Source: Paramacrobiotus metropolitanus (Eukaryota > Tardigrada > Eutardigrada > Parachela > Macrobiotidae). From it: a stretch of 64,000 nucleotides of DNA. The stretch lies in contig NW_026570231.1 of the NCBI RefSeq assembly GCF_019649055.1, positions 806,001 through 870,000 on the forward strand, given 5' to 3'. Shown here one piece after another: positions 13,001 to 26,103 of this stretch. Positions within the stretch are counted from its first letter, which is position 1, and each line of letters starts with the position of its first letter. A program made the translations under genes and the position numbers. The notes under the pieces were generated by a model. The model ran no database searches and was not told the DNA's origin. It worked only from the letters and a program-made list of their open reading frames with translations.

Positions 13001-16000
13001 GAGTAGTGACGTACTGTAACTCTGCAGAACTTCCTTAAATTAAATTAGCGTTGTTTAGATCATCTGTACTGGTCGCGCATGTGGACACTTGAGACGCACG
13101 AGCATGCGCAGCGAGTCAAACTGACTGGCTAGATGAATAAGGCTTTGTGGCTATAATTTGTTTGTGGTCATCTCGGCTGGTCAAACAAAGTTTCCCTTCT
13201 AATGAACAAGCATCAAGCAAGTCCATTTGGTAAAGTCAGCCCAGCGGAACGCGTTGACCAACTGACCACCATGACCCGTCTGATATGCCACATGATATTG
13301 ATTTACATTGGCTCTGAAAACAATTAAACTTTTATACACACCAGACAGTTATAAATTGAATTCGCCCAGATAATGTGCCACAGACTTATCTGATGAAAAA
13401 TAAAACATAAAGAAATGTGAATAATTGCAGCAACTGGAATATTGTTTTCAATATTTTTAGATTAAGTTTAATAAAATACCTACCTAGAGCAATTATACAA
13501 TTCATATACGAGTACATAGGTAGATGCACATATCTTGCTAGCCGGTTTGTGCGGAAAGTGGACTTTTGGACAGCTTGTACTGCTGTAAAAGTACAGGATT
13601 GTATTAGTCTGTATAGCAGCACACATGAAACTTTTGCAGAGAGTGTAGGTACAGTAGCTATTATTGTGGTAGTTACGGGATGCTGATATTACTGTTGTCA
13701 TTCTAATTATACTAACAATTAATAATTACTATATATATCCATTTTTATACCTCTCTGCGATTAGAAATCGGGATTTATAAGATTACACAAATGAACAGTA
13801 GCGAAAGCAATTCCCAGCTATTGTGAGGCAGTTGGCTGGAGTGGTCAACAAGGCGGGGCCAGTAATATACGGTATAACCATTTCGAGCGTAGATTCTGCA
13901 TGCTCTCCAGTTTCTACATCAACTACATCCCGGTGGTTACGATGCAAGACCAAGATGTCAGTTTCAAGATGTTGGTTTACAGTCATTTTTCTTTGGATTT
14001 GCACTTATAACCTAAAGAATAAAACCCTGATGGAGTTAAATGGTTGTTAATACGCTTGTGCTTCCCAGTAATCAAACAGTGTCGAATCCGAGTTGTATCT
14101 GTATATGATGGGGTGGTTTACTTAATTCCGGCAACTCCCAGTTTTATTTTAGCGGTGAGTGTAAGAACTTATAAATTTGCTCAAACTTTTTCTCGCTTTT
14201 TTACTTTTAGATAAAAGCAAAACTTGAGTTGTGCGATTTTTCCAAAATATCTTGTGGTGTAGAATTTTTTCGAAAGCATTCAGTTCACGCTATGAACTCC
14301 TTACCGGGTGGAAAAATTTGGTTGTGGTCGTAATTAACTGGTAATTTTATTAACATGTAGATACCATGTAGACCGTTTGCTATTGGGATGTGTTTGTAGT
14401 CTGTAGATAATAAAGAGATGTTTATCCTTGAAATTTAAACGATGCCGCATGCATTCTTTGCAGTTTAAGAGATAAGGCAAATAGTTTTTCTCCTGCTATT
14501 CTTGACACAAGCGCTGAGACAGGCATTTTTTATAAAGATTTAAGATATTGTTATTTATTATTATTACGGCACAAAAGCAGACAACCCCAAAGGGACTTCA
14601 GGTCCTCACATTTATTCGTAAACATTTTCGCATCCGAAAAATGCACTGCGTATTTTTGAGGAATTGTAGTGGATTGAACTGATTCCGCCAGAAATATATT
14701 TAAGTATGTATGTACACATGGTATTCAACAAATAAGAAGGAAGAGTGGTTAGAAGATGAATTGATAATTTTTAGAGGCGCCACAAAGACTAAGGGAAGAC
14801 GAAAGGTCTAATCAGGTGAAATTGCTGCATTCAAGGCGCCTCCAGACAAAACGATCCAAGATAAATTCTGCTGATGACGATCTGTAATGTACTCGTATAA
14901 TTTTAGAACCCTCGATAGATGCTCGATGCTATGAGAATTTTTGCGTGATTTTTTTAATATTTAACATTTAACCCGCGTATGCAGACGTTGGACAAACAAT
15001 ATCTTGTACTCTGTACGTTAAAATACATGTGTGTATTGGTTCAGAATGCCTACCAACGAGAAACCTACGGAATACTAATGGATGTTTGCTAGCAGGAACA
15101 AGTTATTCCCTGCTGTTACTGGATACCAGTACGATCGTGAGAGGAAACATGTACTGTAGGATTAATGCAGTAAATTACACGGTGTGCTAATCCTTTTGCC
15201 TTTGCGTTTTGCACCTGATCAAGATTATACCCGAGCTTCAAAAGAAGCTTTGTTATGGAGTGAAAAATATTAATTGACTTAGTGGAAAACTTGATATGAA
15301 TACTTATTTCTGCAATAAGTTAAATCCAGTAAAATAACGTTATTACATGCGTACTAGCATGCCATCCTCCTTCGTTACTGCTAGAATACCTTAAAATTAC
15401 AGCCGCTGATGGAAGAGCAAATTTATTTACTTAATTTGCAAGTTTGTATTACTGCAAAAATTAATATAAAATGTATGGATTTTTTTAATAATCAACTGGC
15501 TATCGGAAGCATAAATTATTAACGGCAAAGGGCGTTACAGTTCGGAAACTATATGACCGTGACATGCTGAAAAGTCGCTTACTAGCAAAGTACCATATAA
15601 TCTGGAACTAAGAATAATCATATTTTCTTCTTCGTACTGAAGAAAGTCCATGGTCAGAAATGTTTTCTTATGGAAACGAAGTGTCGCCGCATGCCGGGTT
15701 ACTGGTCTGTTGTGCTTTTGGTCAGTAACTTAGTTCGCCGGCTACCGTCATGGGGCAACGAAAAACCCTTTTAAGCAAAAAGTTTATTCTCAAACGTCAG
15801 CAGACTAACCAGCCGAAAATGAACAGATTGATCTTGTATCCATAACGTTATTTTCCAGTAATAATAACCAGCTTTCTCCCTGATGTTCAGATAAACCGGC
15901 GTCTGAAAAACATCTTTCGTGCGCAGCATTTACATCTGGTGTTTTGCAACACGTGCATACACTTTATGTGTGTAGTCAGTATAGATATCGTAAACGATTC

Positions 16001-19000
16001 AATTACGACAAGTGATTGATCCCTGTGGCTAAAGGGAAGATGCATCCGCCAGCATGCAGTTTAAAGTTGTTAGTGTATTTTCATGCACTATGACTGGTTG
16101 TTACAGTTGTAGCTCAACTGAAAAATAAAATATTACAGAATATATTAGTACCTGTTTGTGTTTAATGCGCATACATTATACGAAAAAAATTCCCTCGTAT
16201 TATCCGAAAAACGTTATTTTCAAAATTTTCAAAGTGCAAGGCTTTGCACAAAGATTAATTAAGCGGTTTTAAGAGCTGTTTTCCAGTTTAAACAATTCTC
16301 AATTCCACCCGGCCATCCGTAAAATTTTGATGCCAGCCGTCGAAGAATTATAAGTACTTACTGTTACATAAAGCAATATACAAATAACCTCTAACGTATC
16401 GTTGGATCATGATTTACTGATTACTTTGCAGATTACCAGAATCCGTGCGGTATCCTTACGCTTGTAGAATGATATCCACGGTCAGCTCTCCTCATTTATC
16501 ATCTGCCAGCAGTTGTAATCGCAAAAAGCGGAGATTACCGGATTCCATCAAGTTTGTCAGCAATTCAGCCATATCCACGACTGATCACAGCAATTCTCCG
16601 CCTGACGAAAAAATGGATTCTTGCCGCAATGGAACATACTTTACCAATTTTTATCGCTTGTTGCGCATGGAATCACCGGTTGTTCCGCCGCTTTTACTGC
16701 GGAATCCAGTCAGAAAACCGGAGAGTGGCCCCGGGAAGGTAATCGACTTTTAAGCAGATTAACGAGTTCAAAAAAATATCGTGTCTTTAGAATTTATGCT
16801 TTATGTCGTTTGAGTAGGTTGTTGTTTAGAACCTTGCGACAAATGAAGTTTAATTTCATTTAGTTTTATTCAAAATAAAAAAAATCGAAAAATTACTAAC
16901 TGCAAACAACCGTACATAGGTTGTATGTAGCTGCCGCTAAAGCATTTTGTCTTTATGGGCAGCAAGTTGTTCTCAATCATTGCCATTTCCGGGTGCCGTA
17001 ATGGCATTCTGAATCATATCGTTCGGACGGGATATACCATTAGTGATTAGCCTTCACATCTCCCTCCGCCAGGCTATAAGTGAAAAGCGCGTCATCAGTG
17101 GTCACACTGTATAATATTTTGTTGTGGTATGGGAGTAATTCGTAAGAATGCTCTGCCTATTAAACTCATATGGAGATGATGGATAAATGGCATTGACTGT
17201 TAATGCGTTAGTTCGGGGGATGAATATCAAATTGGTGTAACGCTGCTCCGCACAGACCTAACCCGGGTATTACTCGTTAACTATCCAGCCTTAATCCGCT
17301 GCATGATAGTGGAGTAATTTATTCACGGCCATTCCTGTTTCCGGCAGTAACACAGGAAGGATTTTCGCAATTGTCTTGTATGGATTTAGTCATTGCTATT
17401 TTGGGATCAGCTACAGAATTGTCGGTCTGACCACTGTCCGTGCCCTGGTTAATGATCGGACAACATCAGATTTACATATGCCCAGGCGCATCTTTTATTG
17501 TCAATTTGACATACTGTTTTTATGTACAAACAACTAGACAAACACATACCACAACAATAGTTTCTATGCAGTGTATAAGCAAACTATAAAAAATACGTAT
17601 GTATGAGCACAATGCTCACAGTAGATAAAACAAGGTTGAATAACGTGTCAACATCATCACGGTAACTAAAATGTATTATCATAATTACAAAAGAATAAAA
17701 ACGTATTATTCTGAATGAACTACTAAAGTACTAACTGAACTGTTGCTTCACGTGCAAGAAGAGTTGAGGGACAAGTTTTGTTAGCTCAGTTAGTATTCAC
17801 AATTTCTTTCTGCTCCAGTTATAATTCGGCCATAGCAGAAAGGGAAGAAGGGAACCGTAAGGACTTGTCGCAAATAAATTCAGGAATCTCGCAACTTTCA
17901 GGCGATAATTCTCATGAATAATGCATGAACTGTCCTTCATATTTCCTGCAAGTGTGCATCACTGTAAGTATGTACACCCAGTCCATCATCCAATATAAAC
18001 GCCGGGCAACTCAACAAAATTTGGGTAATACACACGAAACGTGACGCAATATCCAAGATGTCCACTCAGTGGCATTTTCCCTTGAGTCTATTGCGATATG
18101 GGCTACGTGCGGGCCGGAACGGCTATTTCTCTGTGAGCAGCTCATAAATATTCATACTTTATTGAAATAAGTATACTTCAGACTGCGCTAGTTTTTGCCA
18201 TTCAGACCTTATAAAGTGGGAAAACCAATGCTGTCGCTTTAATTAATGCATTTGTAAAACAGAATTTACTGTCCGGTTTCAGTCAGCTGTTATATTGCGC
18301 TTTTATACGAGTTATCTCAAAGTAAAATCTCAAAGTCTCAATATTAATTTTAGGTAATTTTTTTTAATTTAAACACTAATTGATTTTGAAAATTTCTAAA
18401 TACCGAAGGATAAAAATTAACTTAAACTTGGACAAAACGTCGTAAAATAACTACAGTACTTTGCAGCTGCATTTCTATTGACCTGCTTATGCCAAAACTG
18501 AAATTGTTTTGCACTTCTGAAGTTTTGCGTGTTCGGTGAAAGCTGAATAACGCCCTACTTTTGTCGATTACAAAGCCTAGTGTCAATTTTCATGAGGACT
18601 TTGGATATTTTTAATCGACGCCATGACTGTATTTTTGTAGGTGAAAGTTCTTCTGCGGGTGGCTGGGCCTCTGGAGGATTCGGGGAGTTCATGGTTGACC
18701 ATCGATCAGCGCCGGAAGCAAGTCAACTTACTGGATCCCAGCATGCTGTCCGGCAACAGCAGTGTTGGGGGAACGCGTTCGCGTTCCACCACAGCCCTCC
18801 CGCTGGCCCCCAAGATGTTCAGTTTTGATAACATCTTCTCGCCGGATAGTTCCCAGAGCGAAATCTGCTCTGCATCTCTAGTTGATCTGATCCACTCCGT
18901 GGTCAACGGGCAAGATGCCTGCTTGATAAGCTTCGGTCCAGCCAAATTAGGTAATGTTAAACCATAGAAGAAATATGTAAGTACAATACATGCGGCACAA

Positions 19001-22000
19001 CTACGTGTTACATATACGCATATATGCAGCCAAGATGTTAATCTTTTTTATGGACAAATCTCTTTGGTAATCAAGCGCAACTTGGGAGCCTCATTGATTT
19101 AATTATGTCAAGTATACTAGTGTCAACTGGATGGCGCGCATAGCAATCAGAATCTTAATCTCCACATTGAATCGAGCTCAATTTTAGCTAATTTTAAAAT
19201 TAGGACACTGTACTGTGGTTGTGCTCTCGGACAGTTTCGCTAAGATCACCGGAAATCAAATGTTTTATGATGCATCAAATTAGATTGTGCGATTACAAAC
19301 ACTCGTTCGGTTCCGGCGATCATGAAGTGATGGTGCATCTGCCTTTTCTTTGGATTACAAACTTGGTCCAAGTCAAAACCCATGAATACTTTACTCGCCT
19401 CCACTATTTCTTTTGCAATATACATGGTACAATTTTAAAGTAACAACGCAGAATTTTATTATGGCAAAATGTATTAAATTCTTTTGTAACAAAAATATTT
19501 TCGTAAAACTGTGGGAAAAGTGTTGATAAATTTTTAAGTCTGCATTGACATTGACTTAGCGACCCGGTTACAATCAAGAATATTTATAGCTGCAAAATAG
19601 ATTGTTTTCCAACACGTTCTGGCGATATAATGTTGTGTACATTGTTCCTAATTCCGCCGATGATCGATATTTAATTGCTGGCAGAGTTCTGTAAAATCGG
19701 ATATAATGTGACCGATAGTCAGCCGGGAAAGCTTGTAATAATCTGATGGACATGCCGCAGTGATGGAATGTAACGACATATTGAAATCTTCATATCTGAG
19801 TTTACATTTGCGCCGGCACGGCTGCTGCTGCTGACTGGGGAAGAAGATGATGCTATCCGAGATGCGCAACTCGTTGAGAAATGACCACTGTATGCCAGCT
19901 CGTTGAGAAGCAATCTCCATGTATACACAGCCGCGTGTTGCACAGTTTGGCTTGTGGCTTGGCTTGCTTGCACTGGTGAATCAGCTTGTCAAAACGACTT
20001 GATAGGTTGATATTGCACTGTTTATCCAATACGTAATTGGATTACCATAAGTCAGAATTACATTAAGAAATCCATATTTCATCTAAACAGTACTGCCACT
20101 AGTGGCCCTGATGTACAAGAGCACGACTTGTGGCTACCCAGTGTCCATATGTCGATACACAGGGCAACGCCCTGGCTGGCTCATCGTATCGATGTGTTAT
20201 GCTCCTGCACACCACTTGTTTTGCCCATACTGTGATTAAAAAATAACATGCATTAATTTGTTTGTTGATTTTTCTGTAGGAAAGACGTACAGCGTCGTGG
20301 GGTGCGACAGCAGTGTGACACATGCCGGTCTAATTCCTACGGCCATCTCCTGGCTATTCCGGCTGGTCAATGACGAAAAGGAGAAAACCGGTGCTAAATT
20401 CACTATCAGAGTTTCGGCGGTAGAGGTTTCCGGTGTTCATGAAACAGTAACGGATTTGCTAGCTGGAATGGCAGAAGGTAAACATCAACAGATTTTCGAA
20501 AAGGAACGACACAGAATATTTTTAAGTGCAAAATAGCGAAATAAAGGATAAATTTTGCGATGACTGAATTAATATTGCTGATACAGAAAGAAATTTATTT
20601 CACCAACAAGCGTTTAACTTTGTAGCTTCATTATATAAAATACAGTTTTATGGTTTTTCGAACCCGCAGCCGTACGTTCTCATACAGCTTATTGTTAGCA
20701 CAAAATTCTTTCCTTTAATTCTTGCAGAAATTTTTATGTGCCTATTGGAAGCACGAAGAATTAAATGTCAACAGTAAATTTGCAGGACTGCAGCTTGTGT
20801 GAATACTGTTTCTGTTTCATAAGTAACCAATAAAGTGCTGAAATTAAATGCTATGCCCACATGAGATTTATCATGTCGGTCGCACACCCCGGTGCAAGAT
20901 CACCAGAAATAATCCCAATTTGCATGTTGGTAATACAGCTAACGAAGCTATGCCTTGCAGAAGCACGTAAACAAGCCAGAGACCAGCCTTGTCCGACATT
21001 TCTTTGCGATGATCCTCGCTACTCGTCGCCCCTACTGAATCCCAATGAGTTGCAAGCCTCCAATCCCGAAGTCGCCGGTCAGTTGCTGGACGCCTGTCTG
21101 AAGCGACGCCGGGAATCCGGGTCATCGGCCGGTTCCCATCTGTTCTTTACATTGCACTTGTACCAGTTCCGAAAAGATAAGGATGGCGTGGGAGGTGGAG
21201 GTATGTACTGTACATGTACAGAGCGCCCCCTTAAACATTTGTTAGAAAGGGTCACCGGAAATGTCTTAAAGAAGTGCTCTAATGGAGTTTTTGTTCTAGT
21301 TTCGGGCGGTCGTAATCGTCTGCAGTTGATCGATTTAAGTAGTCAAGCTGGCGAAATGCCCTTATCCGGACTGGGTAATGTGATTTTGGCCTTGATAAAC
21401 GGTCAGAAGCACGTTGTGTCCTGCAAGTGAGTCAAGTGGGCCTGTTAAAACTGTTGTCAATGGCTTTATTTTCCTTCCCAATTCCTCGGCTAAATCGCCA
21501 TCTTATTTGTGTGTCTGTCCACTGTAGGGAGAGCAAAATTACACAACTCCTCAAAGACGCACTAAATAATGTTGCCAGCCAAATAGCCTTATTGTGCCAT
21601 GTCAGCTGTGCGCCCAGCAAATATCCTGAAACACTCTCGGTCATCCAAATGGCCTCCCGTGTTCATCGGATGCGCCGGAAACGGATAAGGGTATGGGCAA
21701 ACCCCGATTGTGTTTGTCGTTGACGTTATCCCTTATGCTTCCGTGCATTTCATGAATTTCTGATCATCTTAATTCTAAAGTTAATCAGGAAGTTCCCTTT
21801 AAACATGAAAAGAATACATTATCAATTTACTCCTAGTCGACTAAATCGTCTTCCATAAAAGCATGGTGCTGATAGGAGCTGTGTATGTTTTAGAACTTCT
21901 CTCAACATAAATAAAAATAAAAAATAATTAACATCACACCGTAACAGTGCACAGCAGCTTAATTTATCACACAGTCATTTTCCGAAAACAATAACGGTTG

Positions 22001-24142
22001 AACTAGTAAGGTAAGTACTGCAAGCCTTGTTAATAAAGCTACCGTTACGACTGAAAGCTTTTTTTATAAAAAACGTTGACATTAAAATAATAACGTAATT
22101 GTAACCGAATTAAAATTCGTCTGACTTGCTTCAGATTTCAAGAATTTATTTGGCAGAAGTATTTAAATTTGTTGACTCATTTTCCTTGCGCTTGCCTCTC
22201 TGCATGATTGTATTGTGTTGCCGATTTTATAGACTGGCGTGGGATATGGATCAGCGGATTCCCATCGCATGTTCTCGTCGTCGACCAGCTCCGAACCCAG
22301 CTCAAGCGAAGTATCATCGGCCACCACTGTAATCTTTTGTGGTGCTCGCACCGGTCTCCAAGGCGATTCACCTCGTATCCCACCATCCAACCGCATCCAG
22401 ACAAATCCCAATTTGAAATTAATTCGGGCGTCGGTAGCAACGTCACCTCTTGCGTCGCCGAAAATGGTGCCGCATAGCCTTTTAACTCTCACACCCGGTT
22501 CTCCTGTTAAAACACCTTTAGTGCCGATCAAAATGGCCACCGATGTCATTGAGCCCGTAGTTCATCCGCGACCGGCTCCGAAGCCCGAAGTTATTGTTCC
22601 AAAAGTAAAGAAAACCAAAGAAGCCAATACGGAGCCAACGTCGGTCGAAGCCCAAACATCCGTTATCAACAAATCCAAAACCATGCCCGAAATACGGCCG
22701 ATCAGTCTGAAAATGACCAAGCAAACTCAAGCCCGGCGGGTGCCCGTCGGTTACCCGTGGGCGGGTGGCGTCGACGGCATTGACACCGTCAAACGTGATA
22801 TGATCCAGAAATGGGTCGAACTGCAATCTCCGGAGGAAGAGAGCCCCGAGGCGCTGTGCACTAATTTCAAGATTTCGCAGAGCACGGAGCTGATGATTGT
22901 GGAGGAACCGGTGATGGCGGTGGATACTTGTGATGCAGCGCAGCAGGTCTCGCAGCTGGAGATTCTCCATGAGACGCATGACATTTGTACAGATACACCG
23001 GAACCGTCATTGCACCAGATCAGCAATTCCCGTGATTATGGAATCTCCCAGCAGGATCTGGAAGATCTGGATGCCCTCGATACCTTGGCATCACATCTCA
23101 GTTCACAGTTGGATTTACTATCGGTTGAATTGGCGGAATCCTTTACGGACGAGCGGGAAGTGCCGCAATCACCTCCCGTAAACATTCCCCAGCCGATGCG
23201 ACCGCTGCAGGTTGTACCACTGCCGTTGCCATCGACTGTGTCCTTTGAAGACGTATGGCAACCGTACAAACCGACAACGCCCAGCACACCCGTACACGCC
23301 AGCCAAAACAATTCGCTTCGGAAGAAATCGGCGCCGGCGCCTCCTACCCGGTCATCCAGTGTTCCTCGCCAGTCCATCGACGGGCTATCTCCCATAAAAT
23401 TCAATACCACCCGGTCGAAGCCGCGCACGGGTAAACTAACGTCGAAGGTGGTAGCGTCACCCAGCAAAGCCAGTGTGACATACATTGCTCCATCGCCTGA
23501 CCTCAGTCACGATTCCGGTCACGACAGCGGATCGAGTCTGGCTTTGCGTAATCCCAAACAAATCCCGAGTATTAGCAATCAACCTGGGAATAGTAAGCGA
23601 TCGCCCAGTCAGTCGAGCAGCAGCGGACACGGAAGTGATGAGCACAGTACAGTCAGCAGTAGTGCGCCATCTCATAAAACTTCCGCTCTGCACGCCGCCA
23701 CTACCGTGACCAGCATGACCAGTTTACAGAGAGAAACTGTGCAACTGATGGCAGTGTCACCGGAAACGGATCTGTCTTCGGTGCGAAATCCAACTGCCAG
23801 ACTTGATCACAAATCGACTCACTCACATGAAATGGAAGATTTTAGTAAGGTGAGTTTGCGTTCATTGGTTGCTGACATCTTAGCGGGCAGTGTGCGGCAA
23901 CTTTTTTAAAAGCCAAAATGTGCGCCAGCTTCTGCTATGCGGGCATTTACCATTTTTCTAAGAACTATTTTTTTGCTTGAGCCGACAAAAGTTATTCAGT
24001 ATACGTCTGTGTAATTGGGGTCCTATAAAATAAACTCGTATCACAACATTAAGCGTTAAAATAATTAGTTTTGTTGTTTTAGCTTACCACACGGCCAAAA
24101 CTCTGGACTCGCTTACCGTGCTTTGGTGGGAACGAAATTTGA
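10092..24142 (+). CDS. KIF26: KIF26-type atypical kinesin
   Basis: Kinesin-11-like protein expected to bind microtubules without productive ATP cycling and to act in signalling or cell-shape control. Exons: 10092-10210 (inferred), 16432-16738, 18641-18950, 20280-20477, 20961-21200, 21300-21426, 21528-21690, 22233-23849, 24083-24142; all phases agree, giving 1046 residues. The motor runs from VKVLLRVAGP in exon 3 to MASRVHRMRRKR in exon 7. It shows the KIF26 hallmarks: degenerate P-loop FGPAKLGKTYSVVG, ISWLFRLVNDEKEKTGAKF, SSAGSHLFFTLHLYQF at switch I, LIDLSSQAG instead of DLAGSE at switch II, and LGNVILALINGQKHV. Exon 8 encodes 539 residues of Ser/Pro-rich, probably disordered tail. Exon 1 rests only on an open frame, an ATG and a phase-2 donor matching exon 2. 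The C-terminal exon (19 residues) is uncertain: reading through the donor at 23850 would stop at 23909. Confidence 0.85.
10475..10529. repeat. Two back-to-back perfect hairpins
   Basis: Arm GGCTGGCT (10475-10482) pairs with AGCCAGCC (10494-10501). Immediately next, CGCGTAATAACT (10502-10513) pairs with AGTTATTACGCG (10518-10529) around a 4-base loop. There is no coding context and no T-run that would suggest a terminator. It is a cruciform-capable site of unknown role. Confidence 0.8.
14551..14605 (-). mobile_element. LINE-like 3' tail fragment
   Basis: An ATT-repeat stretch is followed by GCAGACAACCCC and AAAGGGACTTC. Read on the minus strand this is a short GC hairpin followed by a TAA-repeat tail, the form of many LINE 3' ends. 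A second copy with the same core lies at 28093-28155 in the same orientation. No reverse transcriptase frame is attached. Confidence 0.45.
14700..14887 (+). other. Coding-like stretch with two overlapping frames
   Basis: After a plausible acceptor (ATTTTTAG at 14767-14774) one frame reads charged, exon-like protein to TAA at 14885-14887 (APQRLREDERSNQVKLLHSR at its start). Another frame across the acceptor, from an ATG near 14709, reads a basic peptide containing KKEEWLEDELIIFRGATK and then a stop. Neither matches a family I know. It could be a terminal exon of an unassigned gene or a relic of the nearby retroelement. Confidence 0.2.
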
Positions 24143-26103
24143 CGGACCAAACCACAGATGCCAGTTTAAGTGATTTGTAGACTCATTACCCGGATCTTCA
24201 GCTCGCGAGCGAAGAATGCTTAATGATCATAAAATCCGAATCCGTGGTTTTTTCAACAGCTGCTTGTCAACGATTCGCAAATTTACTTAACAATGAGTAC
24301 ATCCACCTGGTGGACATTTTCTTGAAATCGTTTTTGTAGTTTGTACAGTTTTTATGCTGTTTCTGGATTACGTTAAAGTGTTGGTTCTAGAAGTATTGCT
24401 GCAATTTCTTATCGGAAAAATGTTGTGTTTAACCCCAAACATTTTAGAGTTGAGAGTAAATTTTATGTTGCTGGTATTTTAATGTTTATTACATGTGATG
24501 ATTGTAATCTTCCTGTGTAATTAAATTACCAATGCGTACCTAACCATTATGAGCACAGTATTTAACAAGTTATGCGCGGACACTGTTAGTTACGTCTAAC
24601 TGCTCATGCTAGTAAATCATGCACAACCTCGTACAGATACGTGGGCCCTACCGAGTAGAGGCCGGATGTGATACGAGTAGTAAATTTAAAGGACAAATTT
24701 CTCGGGATTGCCTCCCATCTTTCCCGAAAACTACTGCCTCCCCTGTACCACATAAGTGTTTTGTGTTATTGCATTAAACTGCATTTATAATGGTACATGT
24801 TTAAAGATAAAAGCGTGCTACCGGTCCAAATGAAGAAGTTTCGGTTTAATCGCTTTTAATGAAGACTACTTTGAACGGTACAAGCAATCGAAGTGTACTG
24901 TACATAAGACACAGTCTATACAATAATATTATTATAAAACCTAATTGTTTTCCCCCTTATACAAATTTGAAATATAGATATGTACGAGCAATTGCTCACG
25001 CATCAACTGATCAACACATGTACTTACTTAAAGCATGAAGTTCAATAAATAATTATTATATATTGCTTATATCTATATTTACGATGAAGTCGTAAGTCTG
25101 GTTTTTCATTGCTGAAAACAAAATGTATGTATTTCGCTCAAAGTTCTACGCGGGTATACCATGACTCTGGCGACGACGATAAGTACAGTACGATATTTCG
25201 CTTCCTGATAAATTTTCATCTGTTGATATTGATAAACGAGATAATTAGTATAAATTATGCCTACATAATTTTGGTACTCGCAGCTAACTCGCTCATTAGC
25301 TACTGCGTGGATTAAAGAGTGAAATTCGCTTTGAATTGAATTTCGGCAAATATCTGATGCTTTACAGACAGATTACAGTCGTAAAATGATAGATAATAGG
25401 TAGTTAGGTACCCACAGTAAGTACAGTTATTGGAAAGTTTTTGCAGGCTATGGGACAAAAAAAGCAATGTTCGCTTGCCGGTTTACGAGCAGTGTTCGCC
25501 AAGGACGATGCTGCGCGCGAGGCGATCAACCCATTTCACGACCGTGTCGCATGATAGCCATTCGATTTCGACTGCCGAAAAACAGCCACAACAGCTAGGA
25601 GTGTGGGTGCGCTCCGTGCAATGCACACGTTAGTTGTTTGTTTGCCAGTTGAATCTGAGTTGATTATAGATTATTAAGACAAATAAAAATGTTCTGTAAA
25701 AGTACTAAGATTTCCATTATTTTCTTCTTTTACGCTACTTTGTTTAAGTGAAAGTATTTTTTGTACTGCGAGCTTACCAGCTTCGTGAAGAGGCTTCGCG
25801 AATCGCGGCGATTTACACCACGTTATATCTCATTGAGCTATCCTCGGCATGGTAAATGTTATTGGTACTTATTACTGGTGTGTTTTGGTGGTTTTTAGTG
25901 TCGGGTAATGCGGGATCGTTTGCATGGTTCTTGCGTTAATCTTATCTATTTTTACGGACTCGATATCGACTGCGAGAGCGGTACATTTCATGTAGCGGCT
26001 CACGGCCGTTTGAGTCGTCAGTCGATAAGACAATAGTATTGACGTGGTATTCCGGACGCTGGATTTCAGGCGCAATGCTGAATCTCCTTCTGAAGGGAAT
26101 AAC
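24143..26103. other. Spacer between KIF26 and MGAT2
   Basis: AT-rich DNA downstream of the KIF26 stop. An AATAAA occurs near 25042, rather far for its 3' end. No additional exon is supported; an open frame at 25430-25633 shows no domain. The last few hundred bases probably hold the MGAT2 promoter and leader. Confidence 0.4.

Larger units (their letters stand above)
10211..16431. other. Inferred KIF26 intron 1 (6.2 kb)
   Basis: Long intron if the exon at 10092 is right, otherwise intergenic or promoter DNA. It contains a double hairpin near 10475, a LINE-like 3' tail near 14551, and two short coding-like stretches (13793-14007 and 14700-14887) that I could not assign to any gene. An isolated open frame at 11349-11588 has no recognisable domain. 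N-terminal KIF26 exons carrying the Cys-rich region known in vertebrates were looked for and not found. Confidence 0.4.

Noticed and set aside
22163-23693. Several long open frames overlapping KIF26 exon 8 on both strands
   Set aside because: They are antisense or out-of-frame shadows of the 539-codon Ser/Pro-rich exon, whose frame and phase are fixed by the motor exons.
23850-23909. Read-through end of KIF26 exon 8 as the true C-terminus
   Set aside because: AAG followed by GTGAGT is a strong donor and an acceptor follows at 24082, so splicing is preferred. The alternative is not excluded.
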